Part shown: one piece after another, positions 53,273-61,375 of the stretch
How positions within the stretch are numbered: the first letter of the stretch is position 1
Layout of the letters: every line of letters begins with the position of its first letter
Assembly: GCA_035281645.1 (NCBI GenBank)
Contig: DATEDN010000099.1
Span: 13,349-77,348, forward strand
DNA: 64,000 nucleotides
DNA from: JACCTH01 sp035281645
Lineage (GTDB): Bacteria > Actinomycetota > Acidimicrobiia > Spongiisociales > ZC4RG35
Reading direction: 5' to 3'
The notes under the pieces: model-generated
Database searches by the model: none
What the model was told of the DNA's origin: nothing
What the model saw: the letters and a program-made list of their open reading frames with translations, nothing else
Program-made: the position numbers and the translations under genes

Positions 53273-53981
53273 GGTCGAAGGCCTCCATGCCGTAGCAGCT
53301 GCGGCGGCGGCGGGACGGGTCGTTCAGCTTTGGGTGGAACGCGGCCGTCTTCGCCGTCCGGAGGTCCAGTCCGTGGTCGACATGGTGCTGGCCGCGGGCG
53401 GCACGGTCTCCGAGGTCGACGAAGTGATCTCTTTAGCTGAGACAACGGCGCCCCAAGGTCTCGTAGCCCGATGTGTGCCGCGCCTTGAGACCTCGCTGGA
53501 GGAATTGACAAGTGGAGCCGGCCCTGCGGCCGTGATGGTCCTCGACCATGTCGTCGACCCGCACAACGTCGGTGCCATTGCCCGCTCGGTAGCCGCCGCT
53601 GGGCTCTCGGGTTTGGTCCTGCCGAGCCGGCGCGCGGCCCCTCTCTCGGCCGCCGCCTTCAAAGCCGCCGCCGGAGCGCTCGAGACTGTTTCCATCTCTC
53701 GGGTCAGCTCGATTGCCGAGGCCCTCAGTCGTCTCCAACGCATGGGCTTGTGGTCGATCGGCCTCGACCAGGAGGCGGAACAGGTCCTCTGGGGTTTGCC
53801 GCTTCTCAGCGAACCGGCGGCCCTCGTCGTTGGAGAGGAGGGAACCGGCCTGAGCCGACTGGTTGGGGAGCGAGTCGAAGTCCGGGTGCGTATTCCGATC
53901 GCTCCCTCGGTGGAGAGCCTCAACGCCTCCGTTGCCGCGGCTTTGGCGGCGTTTGAGGTCTCCCGAGTTCGCAGTCTCTAG
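53247..53981 (+). CDS. rlmB: TrmH/RlmB-type 23S rRNA 2'-O-methyltransferase
   Basis: This 244-residue SPOUT methyltransferase has a small N-terminal substrate domain (GDRVEGLHAVAAAA) and the trefoil-knot motifs LDHVVDPHNVGAIARSVAAAG, LVVGEEGTGLSRLV and VRIPIAPSVESLNASVAAAL. It probably modifies G2251 of 23S rRNA. ATG 53247 lies inside cysS. The cysS-rlmB order is common in actinobacteria. A tRNA-Thr gene on the other strand follows within 3 bases. Confidence 0.9.
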   Translation: MALAGFGDRVEGLHAVAAAAAAGRVVQLWVERGRLRRPEVQSVVDMVLAAGGTVSEVDEVISLAETTAPQGLVARCVPRLETSLEELTSGAGPAAVMVLDHVVDPHNVGAIARSVAAAGLSGLVLPSRRAAPLSAAAFKAAAGALETVSISRVSSIAEALSRLQRMGLWSIGLDQEAEQVLWGLPLLSEPAALVVGEEGTGLSRLVGERVEVRVRIPIAPSVESLNASVAAALAAFEVSRVRSL

Positions 53982-53983
53982 AG

Positions 53984-54056
53984 AGCTGGCGGAGGGAATC
54001 GAACCCACGCGCTCCCGCTTACAAGGCGGGTGCTCTGCCAACTGAGCTACGCCAGC
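53984..54056 (-). tRNA. tRNA-Thr (anticodon UGU)
   Basis: On the minus strand the acceptor GCTGGCG (54056-54050) pairs with CGCCAGC (53991-53985). The anticodon stem CCCGC/GCGGG encloses loop CTTGTAA with anticodon TGT. The T arm is GTGGG TTCGATT CCCTC-like with one mismatch. It is 73 nt, with no encoded CCA. With the CGU isoacceptor at 24376, the window holds two Thr tRNAs. Confidence 0.96.
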
Positions 54057-54065
54057 GCGAGCTGA

Positions 54066-54071
54066 ATTTTA
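54066..54071 (-). promoter_or_regulatory. Possible -10 of tRNA-Thr(UGU)
   Basis: TAAAAT on the minus strand ends 9 bases before the tRNA 5' end. No matching -35 is obvious at 17 bases. Tentative. Confidence 0.3.
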
Positions 54072-54175
54072 TTGGCCACGCCGTCGTCTTCGATCGGATT
54101 CAAATGCCCGCCCTACACCTGCAGGCTCGATAGCCTTTTTGCCGATGTTCGATCGTCATCTGCGTCGGAACTGAT

Positions 54176-54715
54176 ATGTCCGGTCGGCATGCAGCACCCG
54201 TCGGGCGAAACTTCTACCGGGATTTGGCAACGATGCTGGGAGGGATCATCGTCGTCGCAATCCTGGTCTATGGATTGCTCTGGTTCTTCGCCGGCCGCGA
54301 CAACGTTCCACCACCCACATCGCAGGCCGCGCAACCGACGACGACTACGGCTGCGGTGACCACGACTCGCCAGCTCGTCAGCAATTCGACTTCGACGACC
54401 GAGGTCCCCACGACGACTGCCGTCACCTTGCGAGCGCCCGAAGAGGTTCGAGTCCTGGTCCTCAATGCAGTCGGCGTCACCGGGCTGGCGGCGGACGTGA
54501 CCGAAGACCTGCAGGGATTCGGATACCAGGTCCTGACCCCTTCCAACTATCAGCCCGCCCTCGAGCAATCTCGGGTTTGGTACTGGCCGGCTTTCGAGGC
54601 TGAGGCTTTCGAGTTGGCTGGAGTGGCTTTTCCGGACGCCCTCGTCGAGCTCAACAATGAGCTGACCACCGACGCCGACATCGTCGTGATCTTGGGCGCC
54701 TCGTTCGAGCGCTGA
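54176..54715 (+). CDS. Membrane-anchored LytR C-terminal domain protein
   Basis: This 179-residue protein has one N-terminal transmembrane helix (about 18-39, LATMLGGIIVVAILVYGLLW) and a Thr-rich extracellular linker. The LytR_C domain (VRVLVLNAVGVTGLAADVTE, GYQVLTPSNYQ) covers about 90-179. LytR_C domains lie behind LCP domains or occur alone, probably in cell-wall polymer attachment. Here there is no LCP domain, so it is a stand-alone form. ATG 54176. Confidence 0.82.
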   Translation: MSGRHAAPVGRNFYRDLATMLGGIIVVAILVYGLLWFFAGRDNVPPPTSQAAQPTTTTAAVTTTRQLVSNSTSTTEVPTTTAVTLRAPEEVRVLVLNAVGVTGLAADVTEDLQGFGYQVLTPSNYQPALEQSRVWYWPAFEAEAFELAGVAFPDALVELNNELTTDADIVVILGASFER

Positions 54716-54741
54716 ATGTCGGAGCCGTTCCCGCGGGACGA

Positions 54742-55608
54742 ATGACCGGTAGCTGGGAGCGGCCACAGAGCGCCTGGCCGCTCGGAGCCTGGATCATGGC
54801 CGCGATGCTGACGACCGCCGCCGCAGTCGCCATTTCGACTTCGGTTCTGGCTCCCGGATTGTTGCTCGACGCCATATCGCTCTGGCCGGGTCTCGTCCCT
54901 GCCTTGATGGCCCTTTTCGTAGTGGCGTTTCGGAAGGCCTGGCGTCGACGAGCGGGAGCGGTTCCTCCGCTATTGGTCATCACCTGGCTGCTCCTTGCCA
55001 GTGCCGCTCACCTCTCGGCGTGGGTGGCCCTTCCCTCATCATCCGGCGAGCTGATCGGCCCCGCGAACGGGGCAGGAGTCGAGCTGGCCACGGCATCGAT
55101 CTCTCCGGCGGGGCGGCTCGTCATCGAGCCGAGCACCGACGATGCTCTTTACCAGGTGCGCTTCCTGCGGCTGGGAGGCCCGGTGGGAATCCCCACCGCC
55201 ACCGAGGTCGCCGGGGGCACAGGTCTCAACATTTCGGTCGCCGATCGGGGGACCACTCGCTGGTTCCGCTATGCCGGCTGGCGGCTCTTGCTTCGCCCCG
55301 AGACGGTCTGGAACCTAAATCTGGGCGGGGATGTCAGCGGCGACCTCAGCGCCCTGACCCTGGGCTCGTTGACCCTCAATGGATCCGGCACCGTGACTCT
55401 GAACACTGCTTCTCAGTCAACGCCTCTGGCGGTGCTCGGCTCGTATGTGATCAACCTTCCGGCCGGAGCGTTCGCCAGCGTGAGCGGCCAAGCGGAGGTG
55501 CCGGAGTCATGGATCGAGACCGAGGATGGGTTCGCTTCTGGGGTGGAGGGAGAGGGTTGGATCATCAGCGTTGCCGAGGAAGGCTCCCTTCGGGTCAACC
55601 AGCCCTAA
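54742..55608 (+). CDS. Membrane protein with C-terminal toast-rack-like beta domain
   Basis: This 288-residue protein has about three hydrophobic segments in its first 105 residues (LGAWIMAAMLTTAAAVAIST, LWPGLVPALMALFVVAF, LLVITWLLLASAAHLSAW). A beta-rich extracellular or periplasmic region then includes repeated GDVSGDLSALTLGSLTLNGS strands. This is like the LiaF/DUF2154 toast-rack repeats, but the family match is tentative. It lies 26 bases after the LytR_C gene and 16 before the AI-2E gene, so they are probably one operon. Confidence 0.55.
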   Translation: MTGSWERPQSAWPLGAWIMAAMLTTAAAVAISTSVLAPGLLLDAISLWPGLVPALMALFVVAFRKAWRRRAGAVPPLLVITWLLLASAAHLSAWVALPSSSGELIGPANGAGVELATASISPAGRLVIEPSTDDALYQVRFLRLGGPVGIPTATEVAGGTGLNISVADRGTTRWFRYAGWRLLLRPETVWNLNLGGDVSGDLSALTLGSLTLNGSGTVTLNTASQSTPLAVLGSYVINLPAGAFASVSGQAEVPESWIETEDGFASGVEGEGWIISVAEEGSLRVNQP

Positions 55609-55624
55609 GTAAACTTCCGCCCAG

Positions 55625-56842
55625 ATGATCGAGGAGACGACCCGCGAGCGGATTCAACGCTTCGCCCTCCTCGTCTGGAGCGTCATCGGGGTTCTGGCCC
55701 TGGTTTGGCTGCTGATCCGAATCGCCGAGAGCATTCGCATCATCTGGCTACCGCTGGCCTTCGCTGCCGGACTCGTCTTCCTACTAAATCCACTCGTCAA
55801 CTACTTCGAGGCTCGCCGGATCCCCCGCGTGGCGGGCACCTTCCTCGCCTTCGCCTTTCTTGTGGCCGTGATCGTGGCCGGCTTCTCGCTGCTGGTACCG
55901 GCGATTCGAACCCAGGCCGAGGCCTTCGCTTCTTCGCTGCCCGAAACCTATGACGTGGTCCTGACCTGGATCGACGACGTGGCAGAGAGGTTCAATATCG
56001 AAGTCGATCTGTCGCAAGGGGCGATCGCCGAGTGGTTGGCGGATCCCGCCAATCAGGAAACGATCCAGCAAGTGGTCGGCAACTTCGGATCCTTGGGAGG
56101 ACGACTGGTCCGAGGGGTGGCTGAAGGCCTGGCGGTCCTGGTGCTGGCTCCCTTGCTTGCCCTTTACATGTTGATCGACCTCCGCCGCGGTAAGGCGTTG
56201 GCGGTCGAGCTAACTCCCCCCCGACATCGTGAGGAGGCGGTCTATGTCGCCGGCGAGGTGGCGACCGCGCTGGGTTCCTTTGTCCGTGGACAACTCCTCG
56301 TCGCATTCATCGTTGGGGTGGCATCGTCCATCGGCCTCTGGCTTCTCGGCATCCCCTTCTGGCTGATCATCGGGATCCTGGCCGGAATCCTCAATCTCAT
56401 CCCCTTCGCTGGTCCGGTTGTCGGGGGGGCGCTTGCAGCCATCGTCGCCCTGCTCGATGCGTCGGTGGGGAAGGCTCTGCTGGCGATATTGGTGTTCACC
56501 CTGATCCAACAGATCGACAACCACGTCATCACGCCACTTGTCCAGCGGGCCCGGGTGCAACTGTCGCCGATGGTGATCGTGCTGGCGCTGATTGTCGGGG
56601 GCTCGCTCGCCGGGCTCCTGGGAGTGCTGGTGGCGGTTCCACTGACCGCCGCGGTTCGGATCGTCGTCGGTCACCTGTGGCGAACCCGGATGCTCGGCCA
56701 GAGCTGGGACGAGGCTTCCCAGCGGATGATCGAACTGAGACCACCGCCCGACCGGATCGTCGGGATTCGCCGCCGTAATGTCGCCGGCCAGCAGCGACTC
56801 TTCGACACGGCCGAGCGCCCCGCCGTCCCCGTCGAAAAGTAA
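55625..56842 (+). CDS. AI-2E family transporter (PerM-like)
   Basis: This 405-residue permease has eight hydrophobic segments typical of the AI-2E/PerM/UPF0118 family. It carries the conserved region LGIPFWLIIGILAGILNLIP near 235 and PFAGPVVGG after it. Members move autoinducer-2 or act as Na+/H+ antiporters; the substrate here is not known. A perfect 23-bp palindrome follows. Confidence 0.88.
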   Translation: MIEETTRERIQRFALLVWSVIGVLALVWLLIRIAESIRIIWLPLAFAAGLVFLLNPLVNYFEARRIPRVAGTFLAFAFLVAVIVAGFSLLVPAIRTQAEAFASSLPETYDVVLTWIDDVAERFNIEVDLSQGAIAEWLADPANQETIQQVVGNFGSLGGRLVRGVAEGLAVLVLAPLLALYMLIDLRRGKALAVELTPPRHREEAVYVAGEVATALGSFVRGQLLVAFIVGVASSIGLWLLGIPFWLIIGILAGILNLIPFAGPVVGGALAAIVALLDASVGKALLAILVFTLIQQIDNHVITPLVQRARVQLSPMVIVLALIVGGSLAGLLGVLVAVPLTAAVRIVVGHLWRTRMLGQSWDEASQRMIELRPPPDRIVGIRRRNVAGQQRLFDTAERPAVPVEK

Positions 56843-56850
56843 CCCCCCCT

Positions 56851-56902
56851 CCTTCTTGCGTAAATCTCGTCACATAAACGTGACGAGATTTACGCAAGAA
56901 GG
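56851..56902. terminator. Perfect 23-bp palindrome, bidirectional terminator
   Basis: The arm at 56851-56873 is the exact inverse of 56880-56902, with a 6-base loop (ATAAAC). It lies between the convergent AI-2E (+) and LivF-type (-) genes and should terminate both. The outermost bases CCTTCTTGCGTA.. share 11 bases with the hairpin at 15020. The arms are AT-richer than the genome. Confidence 0.8.
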
Positions 56903-56911
56903 GAAAGGAAG

Positions 56912-57637
56912 TCAGCCTTCGAGTTCGCCGAGATAAGCCTTCGAGAGTTCGGGGTTGGCCAGCAACGCTTCGGCGCTGTCCTTCATGACGATCCGGCCGG
57001 TTTGGATCACATACCCCCGATCGGCAATCCCGAGCGCGACATTGGCGTTCTGCTCGACGACGAGGATGGTGATGCCTTGCTTTGAGATCTCGGCGATGGT
57101 CTCGAATACCTGCTCGACCAGAATCGGCGCCAGGCCCATCGATGGCTCGTCCATGAGTAACACCGAGGGCTGGGCCATCAATGCCCGGCCGATGGCGAGC
57201 ATCTGCTGCTCCCCACCGGAGAGCGTCCCCGCCTTCTGGGCCACCCGTTCTTTTAGCCGGGGAAACATCGTAAAGACACGATCGATGTCGGATTCGATCG
57301 CCGGTCGATCATCGCGCAGCTGGGCGCCGATCTCGAGGTTCTCGCGCACGGTCATCTTGGCGAAGAGGCGCCGGTTCTCCGGAACCATCGTGATTCCCTT
57401 GGCCACGATGGCGGGAGTCGCCAGGCCATCGATTCTCTCTCCCCGCAGGGTCACGCTTCCTTGGCGAGTCGGAACCATGCCGAGGATCGTTCGAAGGGTG
57501 GTCGATTTCCCGGCCGCGTTTGAACCGAGGAGGCAGACCGTTTCCCCTTCGTTGACGGTGAGGCTGATGCCGTGGAGCACCTCAGACGCCCCGTAACCGG
57601 AAACAACTTCGTCCATCTCCAGGACCGGAGTGCTCAC
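56912..57637 (-). CDS. livF: Branched-chain amino-acid ABC transporter ATP-binding protein (LivF type)
   Basis: This 241-residue ATPase has Walker A LLGSNAAGKSTTLRT, signature LSGGEQQMLAIGRALM and Walker B VLLMDEPSMGLAP. The segment GYGASEVLHGISLTVNEGE is the family start. It is the last gene of the five-gene operon. Start ATG 57637 overlaps livG by 4 bases. Confidence 0.94.
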   Translation of the reverse strand: MSTPVLEMDEVVSGYGASEVLHGISLTVNEGETVCLLGSNAAGKSTTLRTILGMVPTRQGSVTLRGERIDGLATPAIVAKGITMVPENRRLFAKMTVRENLEIGAQLRDDRPAIESDIDRVFTMFPRLKERVAQKAGTLSGGEQQMLAIGRALMAQPSVLLMDEPSMGLAPILVEQVFETIAEISKQGITILVVEQNANVALGIADRGYVIQTGRIVMKDSAEALLANPELSKAYLGELEG

Positions 57638-58443
57638 AAAGAGACCTCGCCGTCCATTTCGGCTCTGGCCTCCTCGCCCGCCTTCCCGAGATAGGCCTCG
57701 ATGACCTGTTGGTTGCTCGCCACCTGGTCGTAGGTGCCTTCCGCGATCTTGATGCCGTGATCCAGGGCTACCACCCGGTCGGAGACGCTCTTGATGACCG
57801 GCATGTCGTGCTCAATGAGAACGATCGCATAGCCCTTTTCATCCCGGAGCCGTCCCACTTGCTCGATGAGCTGTTCTTTTTCGGCCGGGTTCATGCCAGC
57901 GGCTGGTTCGTCGAGCAGGAGCAGCTTGGGCTCGGTAGCCATCGCCCGGGCGATCTCCAGCCGTCGCCGATCGGCGTAGGCCATGCTCGAGGCAAGTTGA
58001 TTCTGACGGGGGAGTAGTCGCTGCCCGAAAAAGCCCAACGCCTCCCGCGCCTTGGCGGTGATCATTGCCTCTTCCTCAAGAGTGGCTTTTCCTTTGAGCA
58101 GAGCCCCGGTCAAACCCGCCTTGGTCCGGGTGTGTTGTCCCACCATGGCGTTCTCGAGAACCGTCATGGCGTTGAAGAGGCGGACAGATTGGAAGGTACG
58201 GGCCATCCCCAGTCTGGTGAGCGCGTTCGGTTTGAGCCCTGAGATGTTCGTGCCGTCGAAAACCATGGTGCCCTCGTCGGGGGTGTAGAAGCCCGTGACG
58301 ATGTTGAACAGGGTTGTCTTCCCCGCCCCGTTGGGCCCGATAACCCCAACGATCTCACCGAGGTCGGCGTGAAAATCGACATCCTTGACGGCCTGCACGC
58401 CGCCAAACCTGATGGAAACCCCTTTCAGCTCGAGCAGGCTCAT
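57634..58443 (-). CDS. livG: Branched-chain amino-acid ABC transporter ATP-binding protein (LivG type)
   Basis: This 269-residue ATPase has Walker A GPNGAGKTTLFNI, a signature region SMAYADRRRLEIARAM and Walker B LLLLDEPAAGMNP. The frame is open upstream, but ATG 58443 (MSLLELKGVSIRFGG) matches the family and overlaps the livM stop. Confidence 0.94.
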   Translation of the reverse strand: MSLLELKGVSIRFGGVQAVKDVDFHADLGEIVGVIGPNGAGKTTLFNIVTGFYTPDEGTMVFDGTNISGLKPNALTRLGMARTFQSVRLFNAMTVLENAMVGQHTRTKAGLTGALLKGKATLEEEAMITAKAREALGFFGQRLLPRQNQLASSMAYADRRRLEIARAMATEPKLLLLDEPAAGMNPAEKEQLIEQVGRLRDEKGYAIVLIEHDMPVIKSVSDRVVALDHGIKIAEGTYDQVASNQQVIEAYLGKAGEEARAEMDGEVSL

Positions 58444-60158
58444 TGCACTCCCGGAGTTGCTGCAGCAGTCAGGGGCCCCACCGACTCGTGCGGTTCCTCG
58501 GCGTGGAGCTCCAAGGCACGGCGCTTGTCGGGGATGAGACCCTCCGGCTTCAGGATCATGATCATCACCAGGATGGCGCCGTAGATATGGAGCCGGTATT
58601 CGCCGAATTCCCGTAGCAACTCGGGCAGCCCCACCAGGATCGCCGCGCCGACGATGACACCGGGGATGGATCCCATCCCGCCCAGCACCACCACCGCCAG
58701 GACGTTGATGGAAACGAGGAGGGTGAAAGATCCGGGATTGGCTACTCCGAGCTTGGCAGGGAAGAACGCTCCTCCCAGACAGCCCACGGCGGCGCCCATG
58801 GCAAAAGCGAGGAGCTTGTACTTGATCACCGAAACCCCCATCCCTTCGGCGATGTCCTCGTCCTCGCGCATTGCTGCCCACGCCCTCCCCACCCGTGAGT
58901 TCTTCAAGCGTCCAGCGATGAACAGTGAGATCAGAGCGAAGGCGATGATCAGGTAGTAGAGGACCCGGGGATCGTTGGTATCCGCTCCAAAGGCAGGGAC
59001 GTCGGCCACTTCCGTGATTCCTTGCGGTCCGCCGAAGATCGGCTTGAGCCAGTCGCTGAGGATCAGGACGCGGATGATTTCGCCGAAGCCGAGGGTGACG
59101 ATGGCGAGGTAGTCGCCGCGCAGCCGCAGCACTGGGGCGCCGATCAAAATACCGATCACAACTGCGACGATGAGGGTGATGGGGAGGGCGACCCAGAAAT
59201 TGGTCAGGGGTTCCGGCGCCAGATCGAAGATCGTCGCCCCCACCATCGAGGAGCTGCGGGCGGTGAGAAGCGCCACGGTGTAGGCGCCGACGGCGAAGAA
59301 GGCGACATAACCGAGGTCGAGCAACCCCGCATAACCAACGACGATGTTGAGACCCAATCCCAGGAGGATGTAGAGGCCCACCGTGCCCAACACATCGGCC
59401 ACGAACTGTTTGCCGATCCAGGGGGCGGCCAGCACTGCAATGGCTCCCAAAACAAACAGGATCGGTCGTAGGTTGGAGGGAGTTACACCCGGAACCTCGA
59501 CCAGTGCCTTCCGGAAACCGCCCTTACGTCGGAGGTAGAGGCGGATTGCCACCGCCAGAATCGAAACGACGATCGCTCCCAGGATGGTCAGGGCATCGCT
59601 TCGGTAGAGCCAAGCGGTGGGAATCCCCAGACCCTGCAACATGGGGATAAATAGACGGGCCCCGAGTCCGAGAAGCAACACGGTCCCCACGACTGTGACA
59701 ACGATGGTCCGGGGAGTGGGGGCCAGCCGGCGGAAAAGCCCGGCCGCGACTCCCATCACGGCTCCCACCAGCGTCAGAATGACCAGACCGAGGTAGGGAT
59801 TCGTTCCGAATGTGATGGCTTCGAAGAAGGCAGGGGAGATGCGGAGAAACATGCTGCGGACATCGACGCCGGCATCGACCAGCAGCGAGAGAATGATCAC
59901 GACCACTCCGGTCGTTACCCCCGCCACAGTTCCCGCCGTGATCCCGATGCCGAGATTCGTGTTGGCCTCCCCGCTCGCTCGCCGATAGGCGAAGAGAGCG
60001 AAAACGAAGAACGCCGCCATGAGGACGACCACGTTGAATCGGATGAGGCCGACGATGATCGACCGCTCGCTGAATCGTTCGAGCATTCCCACCGCGCCGA
60101 GGTAGACGACAACCGCGCCTCCAATAAGTCCGGCTCGCACCGCTTGTGGGAGTTTCAA
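58440..60158 (-). CDS. livM: Branched-chain amino-acid ABC transporter permease (LivM type), N-terminally extended
   Basis: This 572-residue membrane protein has a LivM core from about 230 (LYILLGLGLNIVVGYAGLLDLG, LRLRGDYLAIVTLGFGEI, VGRAWAAMREDEDIAEGMGV). The EAA-like loop is normal. Before it lie about 230 residues with about six extra hydrophobic segments and no family I recognise. TTG 60158 overlaps the livH stop. The length is well above the usual 320-430. Confidence 0.88.
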   Translation of the reverse strand: MKLPQAVRAGLIGGAVVVYLGAVGMLERFSERSIIVGLIRFNVVVLMAAFFVFALFAYRRASGEANTNLGIGITAGTVAGVTTGVVVIILSLLVDAGVDVRSMFLRISPAFFEAITFGTNPYLGLVILTLVGAVMGVAAGLFRRLAPTPRTIVVTVVGTVLLLGLGARLFIPMLQGLGIPTAWLYRSDALTILGAIVVSILAVAIRLYLRRKGGFRKALVEVPGVTPSNLRPILFVLGAIAVLAAPWIGKQFVADVLGTVGLYILLGLGLNIVVGYAGLLDLGYVAFFAVGAYTVALLTARSSSMVGATIFDLAPEPLTNFWVALPITLIVAVVIGILIGAPVLRLRGDYLAIVTLGFGEIIRVLILSDWLKPIFGGPQGITEVADVPAFGADTNDPRVLYYLIIAFALISLFIAGRLKNSRVGRAWAAMREDEDIAEGMGVSVIKYKLLAFAMGAAVGCLGGAFFPAKLGVANPGSFTLLVSINVLAVVVLGGMGSIPGVIVGAAILVGLPELLREFGEYRLHIYGAILVMIMILKPEGLIPDKRRALELHAEEPHESVGPLTAAATPGVQ

Positions 60159-61234
60159 GCTCGTTTCTCCTCCGGTGCGCCGAGGAATCCTCCCGGGAGG
60201 AAGATCAGGACAAGGACCAGAATCGTGAAGCTGACCACCGACGTCAGCTGACCCACCGAAGGAATCCCGGCGCCGCTGAGAAACAGAATCGGCCCCACCG
60301 CTTCGACCAATCCCAGGACGAGTCCGCCCAGGGCAGCCCCGGTGATGGAGCCAATCCCTCCGAGGACGGCGGCGGTGAATGCCTTCAATCCGGGGACGAA
60401 TCCCATGTCGAAGCTCACCTGGTTGAAAAGGAGGATGAAGAGAATTCCCGCCATCCCTGCCAAGGCGCCGCCGATGGCGAAGGTGATGACGATGACGCGG
60501 TCGACGTCGATCCCCATCAACGAGGCGATCTCTCGATCCTCACCCACCGCCCTCATGGCTCGACCGGTCTTGGTGCGTTCGATGAACAGGTAGAGGCTCG
60601 ACCAAATCAAGATCGCGGCTCCGATCACCACCACCCGCGGGCGATCGATCGAAAGGCCGAAAATGTTCCAGTCGCCCGCCAGGCCAGGGATGTTCGGATA
60701 GGCCCGCACCTGCTCGCCGTAGAAGCCGCGGAAGGTGTATTGCAGAAACAGCGCTGCGCCGATGGCGGTGATCAACGGGACGAGGCGCGGTGCCCCTCGC
60801 AGCGGTCGGTAGGCGATCCGTTCCAACAACAAGGCCACTCCCATCGAAACCAGGGCTGAGAAAGCAAGCATGATCAGAAGGGAAATCACGGGCTGGGCGG
60901 CCATCAAGCCTGAGCTCGAGAGATAGCCGGCAAGGAACAGGGTTGTGAAGGCTCCGGCCATGAAGACCTCGCCATGGGCGAAGTTGATGATCAAGAGGAT
61001 TCCGTATACGAGCGTGTATCCGAGGGCGATCAAGGCGTAGACCGACCCTCGGGCCAGTCCCTGTACGAATAGGTCCTGCCACACCCTCCCGCTGTATTGG
61101 CCGGTGGCGAGGGTGGCACGAGCCCCAGCGATGGCGGCGACGGTGATGATGACGCCGAGGACGATCAGAACGATCCGGCGGACCGGCAGACGACTGAAGA
61201 TGCCGAGCGACGACCGCCGAGCCGAGGTAGTCAT
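60155..61234 (-). CDS. livH: Branched-chain amino-acid ABC transporter permease (LivH type)
   Basis: This 359-residue permease has the family stretches GLARGSVYALIALGYTLVYG and IINFAHGEVFMAGAF, and ends with a charged tail. ATG 61234 (MTTSARRSSLG..) is chosen; an upstream in-frame ATG at 61357 would start inside the attenuator hairpin. The N-terminal ~60 residues include an extra hydrophobic helix (IVLIVLGVIITVAAIAGA). Confidence 0.92.
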   Translation of the reverse strand: MTTSARRSSLGIFSRLPVRRIVLIVLGVIITVAAIAGARATLATGQYSGRVWQDLFVQGLARGSVYALIALGYTLVYGILLIINFAHGEVFMAGAFTTLFLAGYLSSSGLMAAQPVISLLIMLAFSALVSMGVALLLERIAYRPLRGAPRLVPLITAIGAALFLQYTFRGFYGEQVRAYPNIPGLAGDWNIFGLSIDRPRVVVIGAAILIWSSLYLFIERTKTGRAMRAVGEDREIASLMGIDVDRVIVITFAIGGALAGMAGILFILLFNQVSFDMGFVPGLKAFTAAVLGGIGSITGAALGGLVLGLVEAVGPILFLSGAGIPSVGQLTSVVSFTILVLVLIFLPGGFLGAPEEKRA

Positions 61235-61324
61235 GGTCGCCGATCGAGGGTCATGTCGGCGACACTGTACGGTCCGCCGAGCGGCGGCGTCGGCAACCTG
61301 GGCAGTGTTCCTCCTCGAAAAGCA

Positions 61325-61352
61325 GGGAGGCGGGACCGAGGTCCCGCCTCCC
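61325..61352 (-). terminator. Attenuator/processing hairpin between binding-protein and livH genes
   Basis: GGGAGGCGGGAC (61325-61336) and GTCCCGCCTCCC (61341-61352) form a perfect 12-bp stem with a 4-base loop. On the minus strand it is followed by GCTTTTC, a weak T-run. It lies 24 bases past the binding-protein stop, so it probably limits read-through to the permeases. The BMP operon has the same arrangement at 43131-43162. Confidence 0.7.
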
Positions 61353-61375
61353 TTCAAGTAAGTCCTCGGGTGCTG

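Noticed and set aside
57970..58015. Altered signature AYADRRR in LivG as loss of activity
   Set aside because: Similar signatures are common in branched-chain amino-acid ATPases, and the Walker motifs are intact.
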